Assembly: GCA_026196495.1 (NCBI GenBank)
Contig: JAPHSY010000001.1
Coordinates: forward strand, 124,001 to 188,000
DNA length: 64,000 nt
Source of the DNA: Magnetovibrio sp.
GTDB lineage: Bacteria; Pseudomonadota; Alphaproteobacteria; Rhodospirillales; Magnetovibrionaceae
Reading direction: 5' to 3'
Shown here piece after piece: positions 27,169 through 35,605 of this stretch; the stretch's first letter is position 1, and the number at the start of each line of letters is the position of its first letter. The translations under genes and the position numbers were made by a program. The notes beneath the pieces were generated by a model. It made no database searches. It was not told the origin of the DNA and was given only the letters and a program-made list of their open reading frames with translations.

Positions 27169-28704
27169 ATGCAGACTTTATTAGAGGCAACAAAAACCCC
27201 ATATGATACACGTATCAATACCTTATCGGGGAAGGCGGATAACAATATGCGTGCATCTATTCATTATCTAACAATTATGGTGGTGATCCCGCTGTACGGC
27301 ATTCGGGTGTGTCCGTTTATTGAAACGTTGACGCCAATGCAGGTCGCGATCCCCATTATTGCGGTCATAACGGCCCAATTTATGTTGCGAGCACTCTTGA
27401 TTTCCAAATGGGTGGATCAAGCACCACTGAAGCGTCAAGTTAACCGCTTGTTCTGGTTGGAACTGATTATGGCGGCGACCAGCGCCATGGTTATCATGGC
27501 CTACAACGAATTTGTTTATGGTTTTCCGTTTTTGGAAAGTGGCTTGAAAATTTTCTTTGGTGTCACGGGGCTTGGGTTCTTTGCAGCCTCTGATTTGGCG
27601 TTGGAACGCGAACGCGCTGTTGCCAAATCCATTGAAGACCAAAACATCACCCTTGATGTAGATGAAGACTATTTCCCTTTGACCCGCAAAGTGGCGCTGT
27701 TTGCGTCTGTTTCCATTACCGTCTTGGTTGGTGTGTTTATGTTATTGGTGGTCAAAGATTTAGATTGGATTGTTCGTAACGGTGATACGGTGGGGCTGAA
27801 GGAAGCTCAGATTTCCGTGTTGAAAGAATTTGCTTTTGTTTTGGCAATTGTGTTGCCACATACGCTCAACATTATCAGGTCCTATGCGCGTAATCTTCAC
27901 ACCATTTTGCACAATCAAACGGCGGTTTTAACCCGGGTGACCATGGGTGATTATGAAAACCATGTTCCGGTTGCCAGCAATGATGAGTTTGGTGTTATGG
28001 CCCAGCACACCAACACTATGGTGCAACGAATCAAAGACCGCACCGTAGAACTGGCACGCACCCGTGATGTGACGATCTTGTCCCTGGCAACCTTGGCTGA
28101 AACCCGCGATAACGAAACGGGCGCACATATCTTGCGAACCCAACGCTATGTTCGGGCTTTGGCTGTTGCGCTTAAAGACCATCCGCGGTTTGTGCATTTG
28201 CTCGACGATGAAACCATTGATCTGCTGTACAAATCTGCGCCACTACACGATGTTGGCAAGGTTGGAATACCCGATGCCATTTTGCTCAAGCCCGGAAAGC
28301 TCACGGATGAAGAGTTTGTCATTATGAAAACCCACGCCCAATTGGGTGCGGAAGCATTGGAAGTGGCAGAACGTGAGTTGGGTAGCAATTCGTTCATGCG
28401 CTATGCCCGTGAAATTGCAGGAAGCCATCATGAAAAATGGGATGGGTCTGGCTATCCATTGGGTTTAAAAGGTGATGATATTCCGATGTCTGGCCGCTTG
28501 ATGGCGGTTGCGGATGTCTATGATGCACTGATTTCCAAGCGAGTCTACAAGCCCGCATTTTCACACGACAAAGCCATGGGCATCATTCATGAAGGCAAAG
28601 GCGCACACTTTGACCCTGATGTGGTTGAAGCGCTGGATGCCGTTGAAGCCGAATTTATCGACATTGCCCTCAAGTATGGTGATCAGGCTGAGGCGGCGCA
28701 ATAA
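27169..28704 (+). CDS. Membrane-bound HD-GYP c-di-GMP phosphodiesterase
   Basis: A 511-residue protein. The N-terminal 240 residues hold about five transmembrane segments, then a HAMP-like linker (VTMGDYENHVPVASNDEFG) and an HD-GYP domain. The HD motif is in APLHDVGKVGIP (near residue 359) and the GYP motif in HHEKWDGSGYPLGLKG (near 427), followed by DVYDAL. HD-GYP enzymes hydrolyse c-di-GMP. The start ATG is chosen at 27169, with an AGG-containing stretch upstream; a GTG three codons earlier is possible. It separates def from rmuC, which are often neighbours in relatives. Confidence 0.9.
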   Translation: MQTLLEATKTPYDTRINTLSGKADNNMRASIHYLTIMVVIPLYGIRVCPFIETLTPMQVAIPIIAVITAQFMLRALLISKWVDQAPLKRQVNRLFWLELIMAATSAMVIMAYNEFVYGFPFLESGLKIFFGVTGLGFFAASDLALERERAVAKSIEDQNITLDVDEDYFPLTRKVALFASVSITVLVGVFMLLVVKDLDWIVRNGDTVGLKEAQISVLKEFAFVLAIVLPHTLNIIRSYARNLHTILHNQTAVLTRVTMGDYENHVPVASNDEFGVMAQHTNTMVQRIKDRTVELARTRDVTILSLATLAETRDNETGAHILRTQRYVRALAVALKDHPRFVHLLDDETIDLLYKSAPLHDVGKVGIPDAILLKPGKLTDEEFVIMKTHAQLGAEALEVAERELGSNSFMRYAREIAGSHHEKWDGSGYPLGLKGDDIPMSGRLMAVADVYDALISKRVYKPAFSHDKAMGIIHEGKGAHFDPDVVEALDAVEAEFIDIALKYGDQAEAAQ

Positions 28705-28749
28705 GTCCTCACGTTTGCCTTTCAGTGCAGCTTCAGGCACTGTTCCAGG

Positions 28750-29910
28750 ATGGATTCGCAAACACTCATTCTTGCTATTGTTGCCCTCGTCGCCGTCGTG
28801 GCTGTGTTGTGGATTGTGCTGGGTCGCAAGTCAGAAGATGGCAGTGCAGCTAGCCATGATGCACTGATTGCTCAGCTCTCTGCCAACCAAGCTGATTTGG
28901 CCGCGCGTCTGCAAATGATGACGGAAAGTCAGTCGGTGATGACTCGTACGCTGGAAGAACGCCTGGATAGTATTACCAAGCGTTTGGGTGATGGCCTCAC
29001 CGAACACTCTCAGCGCACCGGCGATGTGATCAAACAAGTCCATGAACGTTTGGCTGTGATTGATGCTGCGCAAAAAAATCTCAATAACCTCACTGATCAA
29101 GTGGTGGGGTTGCAAGATATCTTGTCCAACAAACAGGCCCGTGGTGCCTTTGGTGAAATTCAGTTGAATGATTTGGTATCCGATGTGCTTCCACCTTCGG
29201 CCTATGAATTTCAAGCGACGCTATCCAATGGCAAGCGCGCGGATTGTTTGTTGAAATTGCCCAACCCACCAGGTTCGATCGTTATCGATTCCAAATTTCC
29301 GTTGGAAAGCTATCTGGCACTTCGCAATGCCGAAAATGATGATGAACGTAAAGTCGCACTGCGTGGTTTTGGCACGGATGTCATGAACCATGTGCGGACC
29401 ATTGCAGATAAATACATCGTTGCGGGTGAAACGGCAGAAAGTGCGTTGATGTTTTTACCCTCTGAGGCGGTTTATGCTGAGTTGCATGCCTCCATGCCGG
29501 ATGTGGTGGAAAAATCGTATCGGGCCCGGGTGTGGATTGTCTCGCCCACCACCATGATGGCGACACTGAACACCGTGCGTGCGGTTTTGAAAGATGCGCG
29601 CATGCGTGAACAAGCGGGGGTAATCCAAGGTGAAGTGTTGAAGCTGCTGGAAGACGTGGTGCGTCTAGATCAACGTGTTGGCAAGTTGCAAACCCATTTT
29701 AACCAAGCCCAGAAAGATATTGGTGATATTCAAACCTCATCGGGCAAGATTAGTCGCCGGGCTGAGCGTATCGAAGAAATTCAGATGGAAGACACCACAC
29801 CGGCAGAAGAGTTGGAACCGCCAAAAACAACACCGAAGCCTGCGTCGAAGACACCGGCCACACTTTCTGAGGGTCTTGATATTTCTGATGACGATCTGTT
29901 CATGACCTAA
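28750..29910 (+). CDS. rmuC: DNA recombination protein RmuC
   Basis: A 386-residue membrane-anchored protein with one N-terminal transmembrane helix (residues 5-24), a coiled-coil stretch (about 35-120), and the RmuC nuclease-like domain: ARGAFGEIQLNDLV, IDSKFPLESY, and FLPSEAVYAEL. RmuC limits inversions at short inverted repeats; the domain has a PD-(D/E)XK-like fold. A coiled-coil C-terminal segment and acidic tail follow. It is 45 bp after the HD-GYP gene on the same strand. Confidence 0.94.
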   Translation: MDSQTLILAIVALVAVVAVLWIVLGRKSEDGSAASHDALIAQLSANQADLAARLQMMTESQSVMTRTLEERLDSITKRLGDGLTEHSQRTGDVIKQVHERLAVIDAAQKNLNNLTDQVVGLQDILSNKQARGAFGEIQLNDLVSDVLPPSAYEFQATLSNGKRADCLLKLPNPPGSIVIDSKFPLESYLALRNAENDDERKVALRGFGTDVMNHVRTIADKYIVAGETAESALMFLPSEAVYAELHASMPDVVEKSYRARVWIVSPTTMMATLNTVRAVLKDARMREQAGVIQGEVLKLLEDVVRLDQRVGKLQTHFNQAQKDIGDIQTSSGKISRRAERIEEIQMEDTTPAEELEPPKTTPKPASKTPATLSEGLDISDDDLFMT

Positions 29911-29944
29911 ATTGAACGCACCGCGTTTCTAAGGACTTGTACGT

Positions 29945-30424
29945 ATGGTGAAGCCCCCAATTCTCGATCCTGAAAATCAGCCTGCCGATGACAGTGGTTT
30001 GCACCCCGATGCTCCACGCCATAACTCGCCGTGGAAGTGGATGCTGTTGATGATGGCAATCTTGGTGGTGCTGACGACAATCTCCATGTGGGGGAGGGAA
30101 AAAATCTCAATTAAGGCCACCGTGGTGGTGCCAGAACTGGACGCGGCTCAACAAAGTGGGCGCGCTGTGTTCGCAGAAAAATGTCAGGACTGTCACGGTG
30201 TTGATGGTTCGGGCGGTTCACCCAAAGGGCCACCGCTGATCCATCCCATGTATCGTGCCAACCTCTATCCTGATTATGTGTTCAAGAAAGTTTTACGGGA
30301 TGGTAAGCGTGAAAAGAATTGGCGTTTTGGTGCCATGCCGGCGACCAAAGGCATCACCGACCAGCAAATTGATAATGTCACCGCGTTTGTCCGGGCGGCG
30401 CAAATTGCCAGTGGTATTGATTAG
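29945..30424 (+). CDS. Membrane-anchored class I cytochrome c
   Basis: A 159-residue protein with one N-terminal transmembrane helix (about 32-49) and a periplasmic c-type haem domain. The haem-binding motif CQDCH is at residues 80-84, and the axial methionine is probably in WRFGAMPATKG. The length and layout resemble small electron-transfer cytochromes. The ATG follows AAGGACTTGT. It lies 34 bp after rmuC; no functional link is evident. Confidence 0.88.
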   Translation: MVKPPILDPENQPADDSGLHPDAPRHNSPWKWMLLMMAILVVLTTISMWGREKISIKATVVVPELDAAQQSGRAVFAEKCQDCHGVDGSGGSPKGPPLIHPMYRANLYPDYVFKKVLRDGKREKNWRFGAMPATKGITDQQIDNVTAFVRAAQIASGID

Positions 30425-30454
30425 TCATAATCATTAAATTTAAATGAGGCCCAA

Positions 30455-30618
30455 AAAGCGACCGCACCATCCCCGGGCATGGGATGATGCGGTCTTGTGC
30501 AGAGCATCGTTCGGAGGGGTGTAGGTTGAACGATGCCCCAACTCAACTTCTGTCCAGACCCCCCGGAATGGGCAGAAGTTGATGGGAACGAGCATGGCCT
30601 TATGTGGCATGCCGTCTC
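30455..30618 (-). ncRNA. Candidate structured small RNA (four stem-loops)
   Basis: The 295-bp gap between the cytochrome gene and recR holds four consecutive stem-loops: 30590-30618 (bulged), 30544-30581 (9-bp CAACTTCTG stem), 30504-30536 (perfect 9-bp GCATCGTTC stem) and 30460-30494 (13 of 14 pairs, GACCGCA...). Read on the minus strand, the last one is followed by GCTTTTTGG, like a Rho-independent terminator, and a sigma70-like promoter precedes the first. The loop of the 30504 stem carries CACCCCTCC, which resembles an anti-Shine-Dalgarno sequence, and can pair with GGGGT-type bases in the loop of the 30544 stem. Identity with a known RNA family is not claimed. Plus-strand transcription is less supported since no U-tract follows. 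Confidence 0.45.
30460..30494 (-). terminator. Rho-independent terminator candidate (minus strand)
   Basis: A 14-bp stem with one mismatch around a 7-base loop, followed on the minus strand by a CTTTTT run. It would end the candidate small RNA. Confidence 0.55.
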
Positions 30619-30621
30619 ATG

Positions 30622-30649
30622 GTTGTATCATGATGTTGCTGGCCTGCAA
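30622..30649 (-). promoter_or_regulatory. Candidate sigma70 promoter for the small RNA
   Basis: On the minus strand, TTGCAG (30649-30644) and TACAAC (30627-30622) are 16 bp apart. A start of transcription about 7 bases further would fall near 30615, at the beginning of the stem-loop series. The -10 element is a moderate match. Confidence 0.4.
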
Positions 30650-30719
30650 AGGGTTGTATTGCATTGAATCACTTTAAGATCAATGCGCTATCTTTGGGGG
30701 GTCAGTTTTTTTGGTAGGT

Positions 30720-31316
30720 TTAGATGGGTTTTCGGGCTTTGAGCGCTGTGGATAAGGTGCCTTCGTCCAAATAATCCAGCTCACCCCCGACGGGAACGCC
30801 ATGGGCCAAGCCCGATACAGTAACATTGGCGCCACTAAGCCTATCGGCAATGTAGTGGGCGGTGGTCTGGCCGTCCACGGTGGCATTGGTGGCGAGAATG
30901 ACTTCTTTGACACCGTCGTGCTTGGCGCGTTCCACCAGTCGGCCGATGTGTAAATCTTCGGGACCAATGCCGTCGAGTGCCGATAAGGTTCCGCCCAAAA
31001 CGTGATAAAGCCCGCGAAAGCCGACCACGCGTTCCATGGCCCACAAATCACCGACTTCTTCCACAACGCAGATTTGGCTGCGGTCACGTTTGGGTCCGGT
31101 GCACACCGTACATGGATCAATGGTGTCGATGTTGCCGCAAACCGAACAGGTTTTGACGGTATTTGCAGTTTCCGACAAGGCCCGGGCGAGGGGCTCCATC
31201 AGCGATTCGCGACGTTTTAAAAGGTGTAAGGCGGCCCGACGCGCGGAGCGTGGCCCCAGTCCCGGCATTTTTGCCAGCAACTGGATCAACGCATCGATGG
31301 AACCGGGTCCGCTCAT
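30720..31316 (-). CDS. recR: Recombination mediator RecR
   Basis: Acts with RecF/RecO in loading RecA for post-replication repair. The 198 residues carry the helix-hairpin-helix start ([16 protein letters not shown]), the C4 zinc finger (Cys 57, 60, 69, 72) and a Toprim domain ([14 protein letters not shown], then [26 protein letters not shown]-type segments). It is 18 bp downstream of ybaB, as expected for the dnaX-ybaB-recR group. Confidence 0.97.
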   Translation of the reverse strand: MSGPGSIDALIQLLAKMPGLGPRSARRAALHLLKRRESLMEPLARALSETANTVKTCSVCGNIDTIDPCTVCTGPKRDRSQICVVEEVGDLWAMERVVGFRGLYHVLGGTLSALDGIGPEDLHIGRLVERAKHDGVKEVILATNATVDGQTTAHYIADRLSGANVTVSGLAHGVPVGGELDYLDEGTLSTALKARKPI

Positions 31317-31334
31317 TGACTTAAAAGCTCCGGA

Positions 31335-31658
31335 TCAAAACGGCAGCTTGAAGCCTGGCGGTAAAGGCAAGCCACCAGTCATGTCCGCCATTTTTTCTTG
31401 CTTGAAGGCATCGATTTTGGCCTTCGCGTCGTTGAACGCAGCCTTGATTAAATCTTCAAGCATTTCAGGGTCTTGAGGGTCAATCATGGACGGATCTATG
31501 GAGAGGGCGCGCAGTTCACCCTTGCCGCTCATACGCACCGTGATCATGCCACCACCGGCGGAGCCTTCGACTTCGTGGGCTTCCATTTCTTCTTGCATTT
31601 CGGTCATGCGGCTCTGCATTTGTTGAGCCTGCTTCATCATTTGGCCGAGGTTTTTCAT
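31335..31658 (-). CDS. ybaB: YbaB/EbfC nucleoid-associated protein
   Basis: A 107-residue DNA-binding protein that forms dimers. MKNLGQMMKQAQQMQ is the standard family start; the ATG at 31658 is chosen for this reason and because GGAGACA lies just upstream, rejecting a longer in-frame extension. The middle contains GMITVRMSGKGELRALSID. It sits between recR and, normally, dnaX; here dnaX is about 1.9 kb further on. Confidence 0.95.
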   Translation of the reverse strand: MKNLGQMMKQAQQMQSRMTEMQEEMEAHEVEGSAGGGMITVRMSGKGELRALSIDPSMIDPQDPEMLEDLIKAAFNDAKAKIDAFKQEKMADMTGGLPLPPGFKLPF

Positions 31659-31733
31659 TTTGTCTCCGTTATCCACAGGGGCCTGCGTCTTCGAATCTAG
31701 CGCAGTGTTGGGCCATTCTATAACATTGCTTTC

Positions 31734-32573
31734 ATGCAACACCAAAGCTTGTTCGTCTTCGACATCGAAACTGTTCCCGACACCGACGCGGTGCCCAACC
31801 TTGTGGGCCATGATGTGGGTCCCGATCGTGCTGAACGCCGTGAAGCGTTGGAGCAATATCACCTCGACGTCACCGGGGGTAAAAACGCCTTTCCGCGCCA
31901 ACCCTTTCACAAGGTTGTGGCGGTGAGCTTTTTGGCCGCTGAGATTGAGCGCGATGGTCGGTATGAGCAGTATTACCTGAAAGAACTACGCTCCGGCGGC
32001 ACGGCTGACAGCCCCGAAAGTGATTTGGTGGGTGGCTTTTATCAGTTTATCGACCGCAACCGCCCCAGGTTGGTGAGCTACAACGGGCGGGGGTTCGACC
32101 TGCCCGTGTTGCGTCACCGCGCTATGGTTTGCGGTGTTACCGCCGGGGTGTTTCATGACACCACCAACAAGTGGGACAATTACACGTCCAGGTATGCTTT
32201 GGATTGGCATTGTGATTTGCAAGAAGCGCTCACCGATTTTGGGGCGGCGTCGCGCGGCCTCAAACTCAACGAAGTGTGTGCGGTGTTGAACTTTCCCGGA
32301 AAATTCGGTGTTGATGGTTCCCAGGTTGCGCCCATGTATGACGAGGGCCGCGTTGATGAAATCCGTGATTACTGCGAAACCGATGTGCTCAACACCTACT
32401 TGGTGTATCTGCGCTATCAGTTGACGCGGGGTCAAATGACCAAAGACGGTTACAACCGTTCAGTGGCGGATGTGATTTCGCTGATCGAAGCCGAAGCCGA
32501 GGCCCGCCCGCATTTGGGTGATTTTTTGAGCGCCTGGGGTGAGGCTGCGGGTAATCAATTTATGCTCGACTAA
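31734..32573 (+). CDS. Predicted 3'-5' exonuclease (PolB-like, DEDDy)
   Basis: A 279-residue protein matching the family of predicted exonucleases related to the PolB exonuclease domain. DEDD residues are visible: FDIETVPD near residue 9 (D and E), YNGRGFDLPVLRHRA (D), and a final YCETDVLNTYLVYLR with the YxxxD pattern of the DEDDy subgroup. Single-stranded DNA or RNA substrate is expected. It runs opposite to ybaB and dnaX, with only 75 bp to the ybaB start, so the two are divergent. Confidence 0.88.
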   Translation: MQHQSLFVFDIETVPDTDAVPNLVGHDVGPDRAERREALEQYHLDVTGGKNAFPRQPFHKVVAVSFLAAEIERDGRYEQYYLKELRSGGTADSPESDLVGGFYQFIDRNRPRLVSYNGRGFDLPVLRHRAMVCGVTAGVFHDTTNKWDNYTSRYALDWHCDLQEALTDFGAASRGLKLNEVCAVLNFPGKFGVDGSQVAPMYDEGRVDEIRDYCETDVLNTYLVYLRYQLTRGQMTKDGYNRSVADVISLIEAEAEARPHLGDFLSAWGEAAGNQFMLD

Positions 32574-32655
32574 AGCCCCTATCACCTGCAGTAGAATTTT
32601 GGCGAAAGTTGCCCTACACTACACGCATTGCGATATTAAATTGGAGGGTAGTGCT

Positions 32656-33411
32656 ATGATTGCATCTGCGGCAATGTCCTTTGCAACAACGGTTTTTGGA
32701 TATTTCAGTCCAACCAAATCACCGTATTACGCCGTCATCGTTTTTGGCACGGTTGCCGCCACAATCTTAATGGATGCAAATGAAATAAACTGGATCTTCG
32801 GTTTTGTACCGGTTGCACTAACGTTATTGATTTCCAGTGCCTTGGCCTTTCGCAGCAAGCCTGATTTCACGGCTAAGGAATACAACGACCAATTGAAGTT
32901 TGCCCGTAGTTTTGGGGTGTCCAGTGCATTACTTTGCCTTGCATTGGCAGTCGCCATGATCGAGCCTGAGACGAGCGATGGTCGTACCGAAAATCGATTT
33001 GAGTATCTTTTGGCTTATGGTGCGTCGCTGGTACATATCATATTGTTTTTGTCTTACATTTTTGTATTTCACAATTTCAATGCGCGGCGTCGGGGTGTCA
33101 ATTTTGTGCAGATATCGTTGATTACATCGACGTATTTGATTGGAGTAACTTATGTAGCGATACATTACTCACCCGATAATGAGCATCACCGCAACACGAT
33201 CATTGTGTTATGGGGGCTTTGGTTGATGTGTGGCCTGTATCTGGGCAAATACCTTTTTTCGAATATTAAGTTTGCGATCCCGCAAGACGCAGAATACGTT
33301 GAAATTGAAGAGAAAAGCCTCTCGGATGGTTTATTGAATACTGATACCGAAAAGCATACAGAGATTGATCATAATAAAGATAAAACCAAGCTTCCTCCTA
33401 GTACGCAATAA
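32656..33411 (+). CDS. Membrane protein, function unknown (251 aa)
   Basis: An integral membrane protein with about seven hydrophobic segments and a hydrophilic C-terminal tail (last 45 residues, rich in Glu, Lys and Asp). GGAGGG lies 8 bases upstream of the ATG at 32656, which fixes the start; an in-frame upstream extension is unlikely to be translated. I recognise no family. It looks more AT-rich than its neighbours, with ATA and TTT codons more common (no count made). It lies between dnaX and the exonuclease gene and may be an accessory insert. Confidence 0.72.
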   Translation: MIASAAMSFATTVFGYFSPTKSPYYAVIVFGTVAATILMDANEINWIFGFVPVALTLLISSALAFRSKPDFTAKEYNDQLKFARSFGVSSALLCLALAVAMIEPETSDGRTENRFEYLLAYGASLVHIILFLSYIFVFHNFNARRRGVNFVQISLITSTYLIGVTYVAIHYSPDNEHHRNTIIVLWGLWLMCGLYLGKYLFSNIKFAIPQDAEYVEIEEKSLSDGLLNTDTEKHTEIDHNKDKTKLPPSTQ

Positions 33412-33564
33412 AATGTTTCAATACAGTTCTTGCAGTTAGATTTCATCCGTCTTCATTTGTTTGTGATGGGGGGCAGCAGGTATAGAAGTGACCATGATTG
33501 CCTCGTTGGATGATGGCGCAATGGTAACCAAAGACCAAGCCTTGCCCCTGAAATCTGCTGAAGG

Positions 33565-35364
33565 TTAATCGTCCAACTCTTCATCTTCCAAGGGACGTGT
33601 CAGCGGTGGAACTTCTTCGCTGATATCTTTGACTGATGTAATCTCTGCACCGGGAAAAGCTTTCAAAACGGCCTGAACCAGAGGGTCTTTGGCGGCTTCA
33701 GCTTTCTCGGCAGCCAAGGCGGCGTCTTTTTGCTGATTGAGGGTGGGCTGCCCGGCATCGCGTGAAATGCTCACCACCCAGCGTCGCCCGGTGTGATCGT
33801 TGAGCATCTTGTTCAAGCGCTGCGCCAGATCACCGGGGGCATGGTCGCCCGGATGAAATTCAAGTTTTCCTGGTTGGAAACTGACCAAGTGAACATTGGA
33901 AATGAGGTTGGCGTGCAAAATCATTTCACCGACTTTTTCCGCCAAATCGACCACTTGTTCGTAGGTTTGCGGGTTGGGGAGTTCCAATTCTGAAACGCTC
34001 ATGGGCTGGGTTTCAAGCTGGGCTTGTGTGCCAGGGCTGCCGCCGGACATCGTCGGACCATGGGTGGAACCGGATGGCATAGTCGGAGCCCCTGCGGCGA
34101 CTGTGGTATTTTGTCCGCCACCTGCGGGAACGCCGCCGCCACTTGGACCGGGTGCGGGGGCTTGGGGCGGTGGTGCGTTTTTGAGTTGTTTGAGGGCATC
34201 GGCTGGGCTTGGCAATTCCAGGCCATACATCAGACGCACCAAAATCATTTCAGCCGCTTGCAGCGCACTGGGGGCGGAGCGGACCTCGGTCAGTCCCTTG
34301 AGCAGCATTTGCCAGCCGCGTGTCAAAGCCGCCATGGTCAGGCTCTTGGCCATTTCCATGCCGCGTACGCGCTCCATCTCTGGAACACCGGGGGCTTCGG
34401 CGGCACTGGGGGTAACTTTGATGCGTGTGAGCCAGTGGACCAGCTCCAACATATCTTCCAAAACTTGGACCGGGTCGGCGCCGCTGTCGTATTGATCTGC
34501 CAATTGGTCCAGGGCGCCTTCGACGTCGCCCTTCATCACGGCGTCCAACAAATCGAATGTCCGGGCGCGATCAGCCAGCCCCAACATGTCACGCACGGCA
34601 TCTTCGCCGACTTCGCCAGCGGTGTGGGCGATGGCTTGATCCAACAATGATAGACCATCGCGCACAGAGCCATCGGCGGCGCGTGCGATTAACGTTAGGG
34701 CCCCGTCGGTGACGGATGCGTTTTCTGATGCGACAATGCCTTTGAAGTGGCCCGCCAAGGTTTCCATGTCGATGCGGCGCAGATCGAAGCGCTGACAACG
34801 TGACAGCACGGTGACCGGGACCTTGCGAATTTCGGTGGTCGCAAAGATAAACTTCACATGTTCCGGTGGTTCTTCCAATGTCTTCAGCAACGCGTTGAAC
34901 GCGTTTTTGGACAGCATGTGGACTTCATCGATGATGTAGACTTTGTAGCGTGCCGATACCGGCTTGTAACGCACGCCTTCGATGATTTCGCGGATGTCGT
35001 CAACACCGGTGCGTGATGCGGCGTCCATTTCCATGACATCGACGTGGCGGTCTTCGGCGATGGCGGTGCAGTTTTCACACACGCCGCAAGGGTCGGCGGT
35101 TTCACCACCTTGGCCGTCTTCACCAATGCAGTTAAGTGCGCGGGCAATGATCCGAGCCGTGGTGGTTTTGCCCACACCGCGTACACCGGTGAGCATGAAC
35201 GCATGGGCCAGACGACCGGAATGGATGGCGTTGGTGAGTGTACGCACCAGCGCTTCTTGTCCGATCAGTGTGTTGAAATCTGTGGGGCGGTATTTGCGCG
35301 CAAGAACGCGGTATTCGTCTTGCCCGGATTCTGAGGAGGCTTCGGTTGTCGTTTCGTCTGACAT
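33565..35364 (-). CDS. dnaX: DNA polymerase III subunit tau/gamma
   Basis: Clamp-loader ATPase of 599 residues. Residues 15-230 form the AAA+ domain: Walker A GVRGVGKTT (60-68), a zinc module CGVCENC, Walker B DEVHML, sensor residues and the SRC motif (LSRCQRFDLRR). A Pro/Gly/Ala-rich linker (about 410-470) leads to the tau C-terminal domain that contacts the polymerase. I see no obvious A-AAA-AAG frameshift site in the linker region. The SRP RNA gene lies 46 bp upstream on the same strand. Confidence 0.97.
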   Translation of the reverse strand: MSDETTTEASSESGQDEYRVLARKYRPTDFNTLIGQEALVRTLTNAIHSGRLAHAFMLTGVRGVGKTTTARIIARALNCIGEDGQGGETADPCGVCENCTAIAEDRHVDVMEMDAASRTGVDDIREIIEGVRYKPVSARYKVYIIDEVHMLSKNAFNALLKTLEEPPEHVKFIFATTEIRKVPVTVLSRCQRFDLRRIDMETLAGHFKGIVASENASVTDGALTLIARAADGSVRDGLSLLDQAIAHTAGEVGEDAVRDMLGLADRARTFDLLDAVMKGDVEGALDQLADQYDSGADPVQVLEDMLELVHWLTRIKVTPSAAEAPGVPEMERVRGMEMAKSLTMAALTRGWQMLLKGLTEVRSAPSALQAAEMILVRLMYGLELPSPADALKQLKNAPPPQAPAPGPSGGGVPAGGGQNTTVAAGAPTMPSGSTHGPTMSGGSPGTQAQLETQPMSVSELELPNPQTYEQVVDLAEKVGEMILHANLISNVHLVSFQPGKLEFHPGDHAPGDLAQRLNKMLNDHTGRRWVVSISRDAGQPTLNQQKDAALAAEKAEAAKDPLVQAVLKAFPGAEITSVKDISEEVPPLTRPLEDEELDD

Positions 35365-35410
35365 CTGAGTAAAGCCTAGCCCCTAACAATTGCCCCAAAA
35401 AAACAAGAGG

Positions 35411-35507
35411 TGGGAGACCAGCAAGCGACCCGAAGAAAAACTCGTTACGGCTGCTTCCTTCCGGACCTGACCGGGTTGGCGAGGGCTTCGTCCGCGCCGA
35501 TCTCCCG
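35411..35507 (-). ncRNA. ffs: Signal recognition particle RNA (4.5S, small type)
   Basis: The minus strand contains the conserved SRP RNA apical core GGTCAGGTCCGGAAGGAAGC, including the GGAA tetraloop and the asymmetric loop that bind Ffh. The ends GGGAGA and TCTCCC pair to close a single long hairpin of about 97 nt. A T-run (35398-35403) follows the 3' end, acting with the closing stem as a terminator. The promoter is recognisable just upstream. Location next to dnaX is common in bacteria. Confidence 0.95.
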
Positions 35508-35512
35508 GGCGG

Positions 35513-35540
35513 AGTATATCAAGGCGTGCGCGCACTGCAA
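35513..35540 (-). promoter_or_regulatory. sigma70 promoter of SRP RNA
   Basis: TTGCAG (35540-35535) and TATACT (35518-35513) are separated by 16 bp. Transcription is expected to begin about 7 bases downstream, at the GGGAGA that starts the SRP RNA. Confidence 0.7.
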
Positions 35541-35605
35541 AGCCTAACACAAAGTTTCTTTGCACAGGCTTATGCCATTGAAATATAATATAAAAACAGG
35601 ATCAA

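Noticed and set aside
31335-31910. Longer ybaB frame of 191 codons
   Set aside because: The family start MKNLGQMMK and a ribosome-binding site are at 31658; the extension overlaps the divergent exonuclease gene.
33487-33567. Short frame before dnaX with residues such as VTMIASLDDGAMV
   Set aside because: Too short and without a ribosome-binding site; could be a remnant but there is no comparable protein to name.
33565-35364. Programmed frameshift site producing gamma from dnaX
   Set aside because: No A-AAA-AAG slippery sequence with a downstream hairpin was found in the linker region.
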